NCBI GenBank assembly: GCA_033856175.1 | Contig: JAWVFK010000024.1 | Span: forward strand, 24,165-88,164 | Source of the DNA: JAWVFK01 sp033856175 | GTDB lineage: Bacteria > Actinomycetota > Thermoleophilia > Solirubrobacterales > 70-9 | Length of the DNA: 64,000 bases | Direction of reading: 5' to 3' | In this document: in pieces, positions 38,801 through 45,459 of the stretch | Layout: each line of letters begins with the position of its first letter | Numbering within the stretch: position 1 is the first letter of the stretch | Program-made: the position numbers and the translations under genes | Notes under the pieces: model-generated | The model's input: only the letters and a program-made list of their open reading frames with translations | What the model was told of the DNA's origin: nothing | The model's database searches: none

Positions 38801-39681
38801 CGCTCAAGGCCGAGGGGGCAAGCGACGACCAACGGGCCCTCTCAGAGCAGGACCAAGACTGCGGGCCCTACCTTTGCCTTTCCGCCGCGGTCGGGACGAT
38901 CGGCGATCAATCGGGCGATGTGGCGGCAGGGTCGGGCAACCAGCCGCGCACCTACGCCCTGGCGATCCTCTCGGCAGGTGAGCACGTCGCCACCTATCCC
39001 CTCGCCTTCGAGCCTCGCCCGAGCTTCACGCCCGAGTTGCCACCGTCGATTACCCCGCCGCCTCCCCCGCCGCCTCCCCCGCCGGGGGCCACGCCTCCGG
39101 GCGCGGCCGCGCCGCCCAGCATTCCCACCCCGCCCGTTCCCCCGGCACCGCCGCTCGGTGCCAACCTGACCCCGACCGCACCCCCAGCGGTGCCGCTGCC
39201 GCCCTCCAACTCAACGCCGACCCTCAATCTCTTCACCTCGCCTACCTCTATCAGCGTCGCTCCATCGCTCTCGCTCTTCCCACCGGCGCCGCCGGTGATC
39301 AACGTCGCGCCGCCTACTCCTGCCAGGCCAAGGCAGGAGGCCAAGAAGGCGGCGGTGCAGAGCTCGGGGTCGGAGAACGACAATCCGTCCGACGCCCAGG
39401 AGTCCGGCGGCGACCTCGCCCAGGATCGCCTCAGCCCGCCGGGTTCGGCGATGACTCGAAACGAGAACCCGTTCCGGCGCTACGACCCGACGGCGCCGGG
39501 CCAGTCATACGCAGTCAACCGCGGCCAGCCCTCGGCCTGGGCCCGAGACCTGGAGTGGGGTGGAGGCATGACCCTGATGGCGCTGGTCCTGGCATTCGGA
39601 TGGATCACGGTCCGGCCGACGCCGCGGCGGCGGGAGCCGGAGCTTCCGGCGCCTGCTTGGGCCAGGCACCGCCGCCGGTAG
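32830..39681 (+). CDS. giant secreted, membrane-anchored beta-propeller protein with degenerate phosphoesterase domain
   Basis: A 2283-residue protein. Residues 1-38 form a signal peptide (basic start, then TAGIAVLLAIGLATGASA). Up to about residue 1400 there are at least seven propeller-like repeats marked by GWAVG/GYAVG-type motifs (near 176, 598, 704, 831, 975, 1201, 1354), each beside a YDG-W element, plus many paired cysteines. Residues about 1505-1830 follow the order of a calcineurin-like phosphoesterase, but the metal ligands are gone: FSGDAS is kept, GNHD is replaced by GGFD, the His loop by VVSNTP and GHxH by GRLGWN. A Pro-rich linker (about 2070-2140) and a C-terminal membrane helix (about 2244-2262) with basic tail follow. 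Function unknown; it is likely displayed on the cell surface. Confidence 0.85.
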   Translation: MDRDRPRGQRRLRGRRLATAGIAVLLAIGLATGASANHGDTPTGTPEAGELGGKSTDDPSATNTDYTPRAQPGEQAGWTRVAGANFGANASRLTPFDADFYSLSFKDEQNGLIAGSKCKAEKPKPEDTDSCERVPLIYRYSAPPGQLASLQKEQLPADAAAKPGFVGAIAWISQDQALAVGGTGSYPRRELARNPGESDADYAKRDESEGAGKARAWLYENGSWRELTDLPPDMRGLNALACSPRQQGYCVAGGLGQLWSFRGGKFESTPVTSALASTAGAVETDTPIALRIRDIRFAPGDSAPPDADVVAVTSGCCAQSPTNNNSSLLRYDGTTWHMVVGTEESYYSLFLSRGSGDQADQLKDSVLITPGGPASSVEAPSAITNPTDVNTNGVVVGSKCATDSAYPFAHAWAGDAVPDTLADKDCKKNPTAEQLLLGKGSVCAAGGCSARLVAADGDLTRQCTDSQIYSRGVDHCGHNDPPDGIPDWAVGVLRSSGQGIAYTTATVTQRLAGPLPSPYSGGPLGSQPSRSTGNIDGCTGADAQNLAPSTPNPINSAPFPSQDLCTPAGYIKYAQSTKALFKLPSYALNAYRAVGTQGVGWAAGDHGAVLRLGEGPAIAGGEQQTTGGTQKSHQPATLPDAQAYAGYHQPLSGDPGFVPPLAAQRKEQLAKPDFFAAGSPDTVLPSRQNEEASSMVMSRDGSQGWAVGPGDNGNTPMSLYRYDGSKWSRCATQTADGAQADPACVQLGPLAAAGVRLYAAARVPLESDSDPSNDDEFEVVAVGTKYKGSPTVVRYRNGFWAIDHGAMTDLSKNISSTDQLVDVAFVAPDDGWAIGRNTVVNRNRDLLHFDGAHWLVCSNDPERCGDSAGRLPRVGSATEAEGTSMRLAGAGARTYLFATRTVRDATGQGSSPYPMILYKDPGGSWTGGVDTTNDSTYNPTDGGWDPGRSDNASARVSANQGRVFSVAATKSPGGYQGWAVGEFGGTDCTAASLMLRLGDDGFAPWTKDDAAARNLRENCAIEPQQQLALTGVDGSTRSLIVSGAYRQTPSLAFNTKRERWEVLADPFLGATPDYLQNGQAVIGASARDGEGGFWVAARRGSSCLGSSTQSYCRRDLYFYHYTDHPPKQLFTDTPNPAQNTPVTAAAGGADGSFWLGDQDGALYRYDRATGWSVGTKVPDWDPKRATVAHAVNAIAVGADGSGIAVGESGRIADLGAGQLVLDPATDRPCAGFASSPPCSTGLDLSEAAIGPDGSAMAGGKSLALLWRPAGGQFRLIAPPAVSATNYISGLSMPRADRAYLTLSSGLLYRGELGSGGWGWTLESRIAADLAVDGDAFDDNLGERLTAVAVDASGRGYAVGTGGLILQRSPGAEDPWRRIGTQFLDDFHSVAIAAGGSAKGALIGGTNGSVLTVSGDRVEPAHAADTYDPVNAMGFYEAKVTQVALVAGSRAGQAEAWAVETGARDYLNRNPVPQALLHYSSDPGDPLLAPEHRARPLPDAPEPSPGEISFATFGKQDCQYFTAVTNDATGCKPMDGSNLTTDVIARRIDGEIESRASAPAGPQFTLFSGDASEGAGGGRGQTSSTAETPSDADLKHRNWIDLVAGPLLDAEQPLFGAIGGFDLGGVRGCLYQLCVDSRQSSGAGHNQQWRETMTAMAPWGASGYQAHGLSFDRLPDSGISQQAQGGATHYAFDIKRSEEAVARLVVADTSEGSLTASDPQQDPIEPSGQSAWLQQVLCTGQNPGDTGCTRAPDQAAIVVSNTPTYTYAPISPTETQTDAAAFESIMLKNKVSVVVSGRLGWNGLYWALAPGVHYPCPGGDYSQLPPDSSKPSACGQGPAGAGSTPSPDDAAKAAREQVPAAGDAVDQAQGINKGLTGAVPFVVSSSAGGKFNQGAEQSGSATARNGFWRGYSVVHVGEDGKVTVEQRPVIDWLGVRGGKRLLRPGQRLPITGYAREPFGIDQSERFYDIPKSAAITHRWALVLADPEKPWLPLKAEGASDDQRALSEQDQDCGPYLCLSAAVGTIGDQSGDVAAGSGNQPRTYALAILSAGEHVATYPLAFEPRPSFTPELPPSITPPPPPPPPPPGATPPGAAAPPSIPTPPVPPAPPLGANLTPTAPPAVPLPPSNSTPTLNLFTSPTSISVAPSLSLFPPAPPVINVAPPTPARPRQEAKKAAVQSSGSENDNPSDAQESGGDLAQDRLSPPGSAMTRNENPFRRYDPTAPGQSYAVNRGQPSAWARDLEWGGGMTLMALVLAFGWITVRPTPRRREPELPAPAWARHRRR

Positions 39682-39710
39682 GCGATCGCAACCGGGCGAT
39701 TTTGTTGGCG

Positions 39711-40112
39711 CTACGCAGCGTCGGGGTTGAGGACGTCGATCGAGGTGTGCTCCCTCGCGGCCCTTGCGGCACTGCCGTCGATCGTCAGCCACGGCGCGTG
39801 CAGACCCTCGGCGAGGGCGACGTAGAGCGCATCCGCCGCGCTGAGGTTGTGGCGGAGCTCCCAGGCGCGCGGCAGCAGCGGTCGGGCCTCGTAACGGGCG
39901 AGCGGTAGATCGCTGAATGCATTGAGAGCTTGCTTTGCCCCCGCCGCCGTGATCTCGTGGCGGATCGCTTTGCGGCGAAGCACGGCGAGAACCTCGACAT
40001 CGATCAGCTCTGGGGCGGCCGCGTTCGCCTCGCGCAGATGACGTTCCACGAACTTCGCCGACCCTCGTCTCAGAATCAGATCGATTGCCGCTGAGGCATC
40101 GAGGACGATCAA
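39711..40112 (-). CDS. vapC: PIN-domain ribonuclease toxin (VapC-like)
   Basis: A 133-residue PIN protein. The acidic active-site residues are in LIVLDASAAIDLIL, ELIDVEVLAVLRRKA and SAADALYVALAE, and the end WLTIDGSAARA fits the family. VapC toxins cleave tRNA or rRNA. It begins at a TTG overlapping the antitoxin stop by 4 bases. The target RNA cannot be predicted. Confidence 0.85.
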   Translation of the reverse strand: MIVLDASAAIDLILRRGSAKFVERHLREANAAAPELIDVEVLAVLRRKAIRHEITAAGAKQALNAFSDLPLARYEARPLLPRAWELRHNLSAADALYVALAEGLHAPWLTIDGSAARAAREHTSIDVLNPDAA

Positions 40113-40348
40113 CCGCGCTCGAGCTCGTCGCGGAAGGCGCGCACCGCGTCGGCGCTCGACTCGCCCGTCTCGACCGGGTCGAGCTTGGCGATTCTGTCGA
40201 GGACCTCGTCCATCGTGGGCTGTCCGGCGATCCGTGCGAGCTCGTTGCGCAGATACTCGGAGAGCGAGCGGCCGCTCAATGCGGCGCGGGACTTCAGGGT
40301 CCGGTGCACCGCCTCCGGTACGTCGCGGATTTGGATAAGCTTGCTCAT
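40109..40348 (-). CDS. vapB: VapB/FitA-like antitoxin
   Basis: A 79-residue protein with a ribbon-helix-helix N terminus (LIQIRDVPEAVHRTLKSRAA, GRSLSEYLRNEL) and an acidic C-terminal tail for toxin binding. It overlaps the PIN gene and presumably represses the operon by binding its promoter. A TAGCAT -10-like hexamer lies 9 bases before the ATG. Confidence 0.85.
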   Translation of the reverse strand: MSKLIQIRDVPEAVHRTLKSRAALSGRSLSEYLRNELARIAGQPTMDEVLDRIAKLDPVETGESSADAVRAFRDELERG

Positions 40349-40357
40349 GCACGGTGA

Positions 40358-40363
40358 ATGCTA
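40358..40363 (-). promoter_or_regulatory. -10 element of the vapBC operon
   Basis: On the minus strand TAGCAT is 9 bases before the vapB ATG, consistent with a leaderless transcript. Confidence 0.4.
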
Positions 40364-40468
40364 ACAGCCGGTTTGCATGAACATCGTCTGAGCGCCAGGC
40401 GGCGGCGAGAGGGCCGGGGAGTAATCACCTATCCAATGTCTGGCCGCAGGAAGTTCGCCCCCATGCGC

Positions 40469-40474
40469 GATACT
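40469..40474 (+). promoter_or_regulatory. -10 element of dapA
   Basis: GATACT lies 8 bases before the dapA ATG; the same hexamer followed by GCGC occurs before dapF. Confidence 0.5.
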
Positions 40475-40482
40475 GCGCCGTC

Positions 40483-41358
40483 ATGAAGGCCCTGCAAGGA
40501 GTGCTGACGGCGATGGTCACGCCGTTCGCCGAGGATGGAAGTGTCGATGAGGCTGCCGCGCGCAGCCTCGCCTCGTACCTGCTCGAGAACGGGTCGCACG
40601 GGCTCGTCGTGGCGGGGACGACCGGCGAGTCGCCGACGCTCACCGACGAGGAGCAGATCGCGCTGCTGCGGGCCGTCCGCGACGAGGTGGGCGACGAAGC
40701 CTTGCTGATCTGCGGCACCGGCACCAACGACACGCGGCACTCGGTCGAGCTGACGCGTGCCGCCGTCGATGCCGGCGCCGACGCCGTCCTCGCCGTGACG
40801 CCGTATTACAACAAGCCGAACGCGGCCGGGCTTCGCAAGCACTTCGGCGCGATCGCCCAGGCAGCCGGAGACGTGCCGGTGATCCTCTACAACATTCCCT
40901 CGCGGACGGTCGTCAACATGCCGCCCGAGCTGCTCGCCGAGCTGGCGGAGATCGTCAACGTCGTCGCCGTCAAGCAGGCCAACAACGACGAGATCGGGCC
41001 GATCGAGGGGCTCGAGATCCTCGCCGGCAACGACGACGGCTTCCTGCGCACGCTGGAGTCGGCCGGTTCCGGCGGGATCACCGTCGCTTCGCATATCGTC
41101 GGCCCGCAGATGCGCGAGCTCTACGACGCCGCCGCCGGGGGGGACCTCGACCGCGCCCGCGAGATCGACGCCGAGCTGCAGCCGATCTATGCCGTCACCG
41201 CGATCGACACCAACCCGATCCCCGTCAAGGCCGCCTGCGAGATGCTCGGGCTGATTCCGAGCGCGCGGATGCGGCTGCCGATGGTCGAGGCGGACGAGGC
41301 CCAGCGGACGACGATCCGCGCCGCGCTCGAAGCCCACGGCCAGCTGGCCACAGCTTGA
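40483..41358 (+). CDS. dapA: 4-hydroxy-tetrahydrodipicolinate synthase
   Basis: A 291-residue aldolase condensing pyruvate with aspartate semialdehyde. AMVTPFAEDGSVD, the GTTGESPTLTDEE motif, the active-site tyrosine in PVILYNIPSRTVVN and the Schiff-base lysine in VVAVKQANND are all present. It overlaps the RNase J gene by 4 bases, a pairing widespread in Actinobacteria. Confidence 0.96.
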   Translation: MKALQGVLTAMVTPFAEDGSVDEAAARSLASYLLENGSHGLVVAGTTGESPTLTDEEQIALLRAVRDEVGDEALLICGTGTNDTRHSVELTRAAVDAGADAVLAVTPYYNKPNAAGLRKHFGAIAQAAGDVPVILYNIPSRTVVNMPPELLAELAEIVNVVAVKQANNDEIGPIEGLEILAGNDDGFLRTLESAGSGGITVASHIVGPQMRELYDAAAGGDLDRAREIDAELQPIYAVTAIDTNPIPVKAACEMLGLIPSARMRLPMVEADEAQRTTIRAALEAHGQLATA

Positions 41359-43025
41359 GCTCCGGCAGCCTCCGCATCCTGCCGCTCGGCGGCCTCGGCG
41401 AGATCGGCAAGAACATGACCGTCGTCGAGTTCGAGGGCCGGATCGTCGTCGTCGACACCGGGCTGATGTTCCCGACCGCCGAGATGCTCGGCATCGACCT
41501 CGTCCTGCCCGACTTCTCCTATCTGCGCGACCGTGCCGACGACATCGAGGCGATCGTCCTCACCCACGGCCACGAGGACCACGTCGGCGCGCTGCCTTAC
41601 GTATTGCGGGAGATCGGCGTGCCGCCGGCGATCTACGGCGGCGCCCTGACCTGCGGCCTCGTCCGCTCCAAGCTCGACGAGCACAAGCTGCAGGAGGTCG
41701 AGATCAGCGAGCTCGCCGCCGGCGCGCCGGTCGAGCTGGGCCCGTTCGTGCTCGAGTTCGTCCACATGTCGCACTCGATCCCCGACGCCCGCGCAGTCGC
41801 GCTGACGACCGAGCTCGGCACCGTCCTGCTGACCGGCGACTACAAGTTCGACCAGACCCCCGTCGACGGCCGGCCCGCCGACGTCTCGCGGCTGGCCGAG
41901 CTGGGCCGCGACGGGCTGCTGCTGCTGGCCGGCGACTCGACCAACGCCGACCGGCCGGGGATCGCGCCCTCGGAGTCGAGCGTCGGCCCGGCGCTGCTCG
42001 AGGCCTTCGCCAAATGCTCCGGGCGGATCATCGTCACCTCGTTCGCATCCAACGTCCACCGCGTCCAGCAGGTGATCGACGCCGCCGCCCGCCTCGATCG
42101 CAAGGTCGCCCTGGTCGGCCGCTCGATGCGCAAGAACTTCAACATCGCCTCCAACCTCGGCATCGCCTCGGCGCCGTCGGGGCTGATGATCCAGCCGAAG
42201 GAGATCCAGGACTTCCCCGACGAGAAGGTCGTCGTGATCTCGACCGGCAGCCAGGGCGAGCCGCTCTCGGCGCTGCGGCGGATGGCCCACAACGATCATC
42301 GCGACATCGAGCTGCACTCCGGCGACACGGTGATCTTCTCGGCGACGCCGGTGCCCGGCAACGAGCGCTCGGTCAACGAGACGATCGACCGGATCTTCGA
42401 GATCGGCGCCTCGGTGATCACCGCCGCCGACGCCCCGATCCACGCCTCCGGCCACGGCTGGCAGGAGGAGCTGAAGCTGATGCTCAACCTGACCAAACCG
42501 CGCCACGTGCTGCCGATCCACGGCGACCACAAGCGCCTGCGCCTCCACGCCCAGCTCGCCGAGTCGGTCGGGATCGCCCGCGAGGACATCTTCCAGGGGC
42601 AGAACGGGGTCGCCCTCGAGATCGACGAGCGCGGCGCCCGCTTCGGCGAGGACTTCCACGCCGGCATGATCTTCGTCGACGGCGTCGACATCGGCGAGCC
42701 CGACGACGTCGCCCTGCGCGACCGTCGGGCGATCTCCGCCGACGGCATCTTCATCGTCGTCGCGACGATCTCATCCGACGACGGCTCATCGGTGGCGCCG
42801 CCGGAGATCATCTTCCGCGGCGTCCCCTTCCTCGAGGAGGAAGAGACGACCGATCTGATCGAGGAGTTGCGCGACGTCGTCAGTCGCTCGCTCGCCCAGG
42901 CGGCGAAGGAGGACATGCGCGAGATCGCCCTGCTCCAGGAGGACCTCCACGACGATGTCGCCGCCTTCGTCTACGACCGCCTGCGCCGCCGGCCGATGGT
43001 CCTGCCGGTCGTCGTCGAGGTCTAG
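41355..43025 (+). CDS. rnj: ribonuclease J
   Basis: A 556-residue metallo-beta-lactamase/beta-CASP nuclease with 5'-3' exo- and endonuclease activity in mRNA decay and rRNA maturation. The zinc motif is LTHGHEDHVGAL, with further ligands in HMSHSIPD and GDYKFD; the beta-CASP part has STGSQGEPLSALRRMA and VLPIHGDHKRL. The TTG start overlaps dapA. Two hairpins follow the stop codon. Confidence 0.95.
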   Translation: MSSGSLRILPLGGLGEIGKNMTVVEFEGRIVVVDTGLMFPTAEMLGIDLVLPDFSYLRDRADDIEAIVLTHGHEDHVGALPYVLREIGVPPAIYGGALTCGLVRSKLDEHKLQEVEISELAAGAPVELGPFVLEFVHMSHSIPDARAVALTTELGTVLLTGDYKFDQTPVDGRPADVSRLAELGRDGLLLLAGDSTNADRPGIAPSESSVGPALLEAFAKCSGRIIVTSFASNVHRVQQVIDAAARLDRKVALVGRSMRKNFNIASNLGIASAPSGLMIQPKEIQDFPDEKVVVISTGSQGEPLSALRRMAHNDHRDIELHSGDTVIFSATPVPGNERSVNETIDRIFEIGASVITAADAPIHASGHGWQEELKLMLNLTKPRHVLPIHGDHKRLRLHAQLAESVGIAREDIFQGQNGVALEIDERGARFGEDFHAGMIFVDGVDIGEPDDVALRDRRAISADGIFIVVATISSDDGSSVAPPEIIFRGVPFLEEEETTDLIEELRDVVSRSLAQAAKEDMREIALLQEDLHDDVAAFVYDRLRRRPMVLPVVVEV

Positions 43026-43044
43026 CGGCCCCAGAAAAAGATTT

Positions 43045-43080
43045 GCCCGCCACGGTCGAGGGAGGGCGACCGTGGCGGGC
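43045..43080. terminator. bidirectional terminator between rnj and the sensor kinase gene
   Basis: GCCCGCCACGGTCG (43045-43058) pairs perfectly with its complement at 43067-43080 around an 8-base loop. On the minus strand it is followed by AAATCTTTTT, a good U-tract for the two-component operon; on the plus strand it is followed only by TCCTTG. Confidence 0.8.
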
Positions 43081-43083
43081 TCC

Positions 43084-43105
43084 TTGACCCAACGGATTGG
43101 GTCAA
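43084..43105. repeat. perfect inverted repeat, second hairpin
   Basis: TTGACCCAA (43084-43092) and TTGGGTCAA (43097-43105) flank CGGA. It lies just beyond the first hairpin in the convergent gap. It may be a second terminator hairpin or a protein site; no T-run follows. Confidence 0.6.
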
Positions 43106-43192
43106 AGTTGCCTGCGAGCCTCGGGGGTAATCGAAGCTCGACAGGCGGTGTCTCGTCCGCCGCTGAATCTAAGTCGCGGTCCTAAAGCGGAT

Positions 43193-44635
43193 CTAAAAGC
43201 TTGCCGGCGAGCCCATCGGTGCTTCGGCGCCGTCGCTGCTCGCCTGGGGCTCGGGCGCCGGCAGCTCGACGCGGAAGCGGGCGCCGCCCGATTGCGAGCG
43301 CTCGACCCCAACGCTGCCGCCGTGCGACTCGGCGACGGTGCGGACGATCGCCAGGCCGAGGCCGGTGCCGCCGGAGCCGGCGATGTCGGCCGGTCCGGCG
43401 CCGCGGACGAAGCGGCCGAAGACATCCTCCTCGAGGCCGTCGGGGATGCCCGGGCCGTCGTCGGCGACCTCGAGCACGGCGAGACCGTTCTCGCTCCAGA
43501 CCGAGACCTCGATGGCGCTGCCCGCGGGCGTGTGGCGAACGGCGTTCTCGAGCAGGTTGCGAGCGAGCTGGTGGAGCTCGTCGGCGTTGCAGCTCAGCCG
43601 CGCCGGCTCGGAGCGAAGCAGGCGGATCGAGTGCTCGCCGGCGACGGGGCCAATCTCCGCGAGCGCGTCCTTGACGATCGCCGCAAGGTCGCAGACGCTG
43701 CGCCCGCCCAGCCGGCCGCTGTCGACGCGGGCCAGCAGCAGCAGGTCGGAAACGAGGCGGCTCATCCGCCGCGAGGAGCGCAGCGCCGAGCCGACGATCT
43801 CCGACTCCTCGCCCTGGCGCGAGGGGTCGAGCGCCGACTCGAGCAGCTCGAGGTTGGCGAGCACGCTGGTCAGCGGCGTCCGCAGCTCGTGCGAAGCGTC
43901 GGCGACCAGCTCGCGCTGGCGCTGCATCGCCCGCTGCGTCTCGGCCTTCGAGGCGTCGAGCGAGCGCAGCATCTCGTCGAGGGTGCGCGCCAGCTCGGCG
44001 ATCTCGTCCTCGGTCTGGGGCTCGGGCATCCGCTGGGAGGGGTCGCCGGTGCTCGCGATCTCACGGGCGGTTGCCGTCAACGAGGAGATCGGCCGCATCG
44101 CCCGGCCGGCGATCGCCAGCCCGGCGAGCGTCGCCAGCGCCGTGCCGCCGATGACGCCGAAGGCGAGGAAGAGCCAGAGGCGATGGATCGTCGCCTCGAG
44201 CGACTCGGTGCTGCGGGCGTACTGGACGAAGGTCTCGGGGCCGAGCGAGCTCTCGAGCACCGGCAGCGCTGCCACCTGCAGCTCGCCGTAGTGGTGCAGG
44301 CCCTGGCGGGGAGGCCCGAGCTGGGGAGCGTTGCGGGTGCGGGCGAGGACGGTGCCGGCCTCGGTGACGAACCTGACCGAGGCGCGGTTCGGCAGCACGA
44401 GGCTGTCGAGGATCGGGTGCTCGACGATGACCCCGCTGCCAGGGGCATAGCCGACGTGCGACTCGATCGCCAGCGTGCTGGCGGCGCTGCGGGTCTCGGC
44501 CGAGAAGTCGCTGCGCAGCCGCTGGGTCGCCAGGCGGCCGACGATCACCGCGAAGGCGATCAGGATGACGAGCGTCAGGATCGCCGAGGTGATCGCCAGT
44601 CGCCAGCGAACGGGAAGCCGTCGCACCGAGAGCAC
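43193..44635 (-). CDS. sensor histidine kinase
   Basis: A 480-residue membrane kinase. Two transmembrane segments (about residues 12-34 and 153-177) enclose an extracytoplasmic sensor; a HAMP linker follows (GRAMRPISSLTATAREIAS). The phosphoacceptor histidine is in ASHELRTPLTSV and the ATP-binding motifs are NLLENAVRHTPAG, DDGPGIP and GGTGLGLAIV. It starts at a GTG 2 bases after the response regulator stop. The stimulus is unknown. Confidence 0.93.
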   Translation of the reverse strand: MLSVRRLPVRWRLAITSAILTLVILIAFAVIVGRLATQRLRSDFSAETRSAASTLAIESHVGYAPGSGVIVEHPILDSLVLPNRASVRFVTEAGTVLARTRNAPQLGPPRQGLHHYGELQVAALPVLESSLGPETFVQYARSTESLEATIHRLWLFLAFGVIGGTALATLAGLAIAGRAMRPISSLTATAREIASTGDPSQRMPEPQTEDEIAELARTLDEMLRSLDASKAETQRAMQRQRELVADASHELRTPLTSVLANLELLESALDPSRQGEESEIVGSALRSSRRMSRLVSDLLLLARVDSGRLGGRSVCDLAAIVKDALAEIGPVAGEHSIRLLRSEPARLSCNADELHQLARNLLENAVRHTPAGSAIEVSVWSENGLAVLEVADDGPGIPDGLEEDVFGRFVRGAGPADIAGSGGTGLGLAIVRTVAESHGGSVGVERSQSGGARFRVELPAPEPQASSDGAEAPMGSPASF

Positions 44636-44637
44636 GG

Positions 44638-45327
44638 CTAGTCCTTGAGCACGTAGCCGGCGCCGCGCTTGGTGTGCAGCAGCCGTGGCTCGCCGCCGGC
44701 CTCGAGCTTGCGGCGCAGGTTCGAGATGAAGACGTCGATCGTGTTCGTCGGCGCCAGCGGGTCATAGCCCCAGACGTCGTCGAGCAGCCGCTCGCGGGAG
44801 ACGACGAGGCGCTTGTTGTGGAGCAGGTACTCGAGCAGCTCGAACTCGCGGTTGGTCAGCTCGATCTCCCGCTCGCCACGCAGGACCTCGCGGGTGTCGG
44901 GGTTGAGGCGAAGATCGGCGACCGAGAGCGAGGCGCTGCCGCGCGGCGGCCGTCGCCGCAGCAGGGCGCGGATCCGCGCCGCCAGCTCGGCACGCTCGAA
45001 CGGCTTGACGAGATAGTCGTCGGCGCCGCTGTCGAGGCCCTCGACGCGGTCACCGGTCTCGGTGCGGGCGGTGAGGATCAGGATCGGCACGTCGCCCTCG
45101 GCCCGCAGGCGGCGGCAGACCTCGACGCCGTCGAGGCGGGGCAGGCCGAGATCCAGCAGCACCAGGTCGGGGACGAACTCGTCGGCGAGCGCGAGCGCCT
45201 CGACGCCGTCGGCGGCGGTGCGCACCTCGTAGCCGTCCTGGCGCAGCGAGCGTCGCAGGACGTCGCTGATCTCGTCGTCGTCCTCGACGACGAGGACGCG
45301 TCCACCGCTGGAGTCGTCCAGAGCCAT
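44638..45327 (-). CDS. OmpR/PhoB-family response regulator
   Basis: A 229-residue regulator: receiver domain with phosphoacceptor Asp in DLVLLDLGLPRLDGVEV and conserved Lys in DYLVKPFERAEL, then a winged-helix DNA-binding domain (LTNREFELLEYLLHNKRLVV, TIDVFISNLRRKLE). It is the first gene of the two-component operon. TAACAT lies 6 bases before the ATG on the minus strand, suggesting a leaderless mRNA. Targets are unknown. Confidence 0.94.
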   Translation of the reverse strand: MALDDSSGGRVLVVEDDDEISDVLRRSLRQDGYEVRTAADGVEALALADEFVPDLVLLDLGLPRLDGVEVCRRLRAEGDVPILILTARTETGDRVEGLDSGADDYLVKPFERAELAARIRALLRRRPPRGSASLSVADLRLNPDTREVLRGEREIELTNREFELLEYLLHNKRLVVSRERLLDDVWGYDPLAPTNTIDVFISNLRRKLEAGGEPRLLHTKRGAGYVLKD

Positions 45328-45333
45328 CGTTCG

Positions 45334-45339
45334 ATGTTA
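45334..45339 (-). promoter_or_regulatory. -10 element of the two-component operon
   Basis: TAACAT on the minus strand is 6 bases from the response regulator ATG; the same hexamer and spacing class occurs at hflX. Confidence 0.45.
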
Positions 45340-45459
45340 GACCCGCTCGCCTGGCCAGCGGCCGCTTTTTAGCTCGTCTTTATGCCGGTGGTCAGGCTGC
45401 TGTCATCCTGGTTGCCGCTTCACGCAGGGTCAGGCACGGCGACGTCGAAGGAAGACGCC

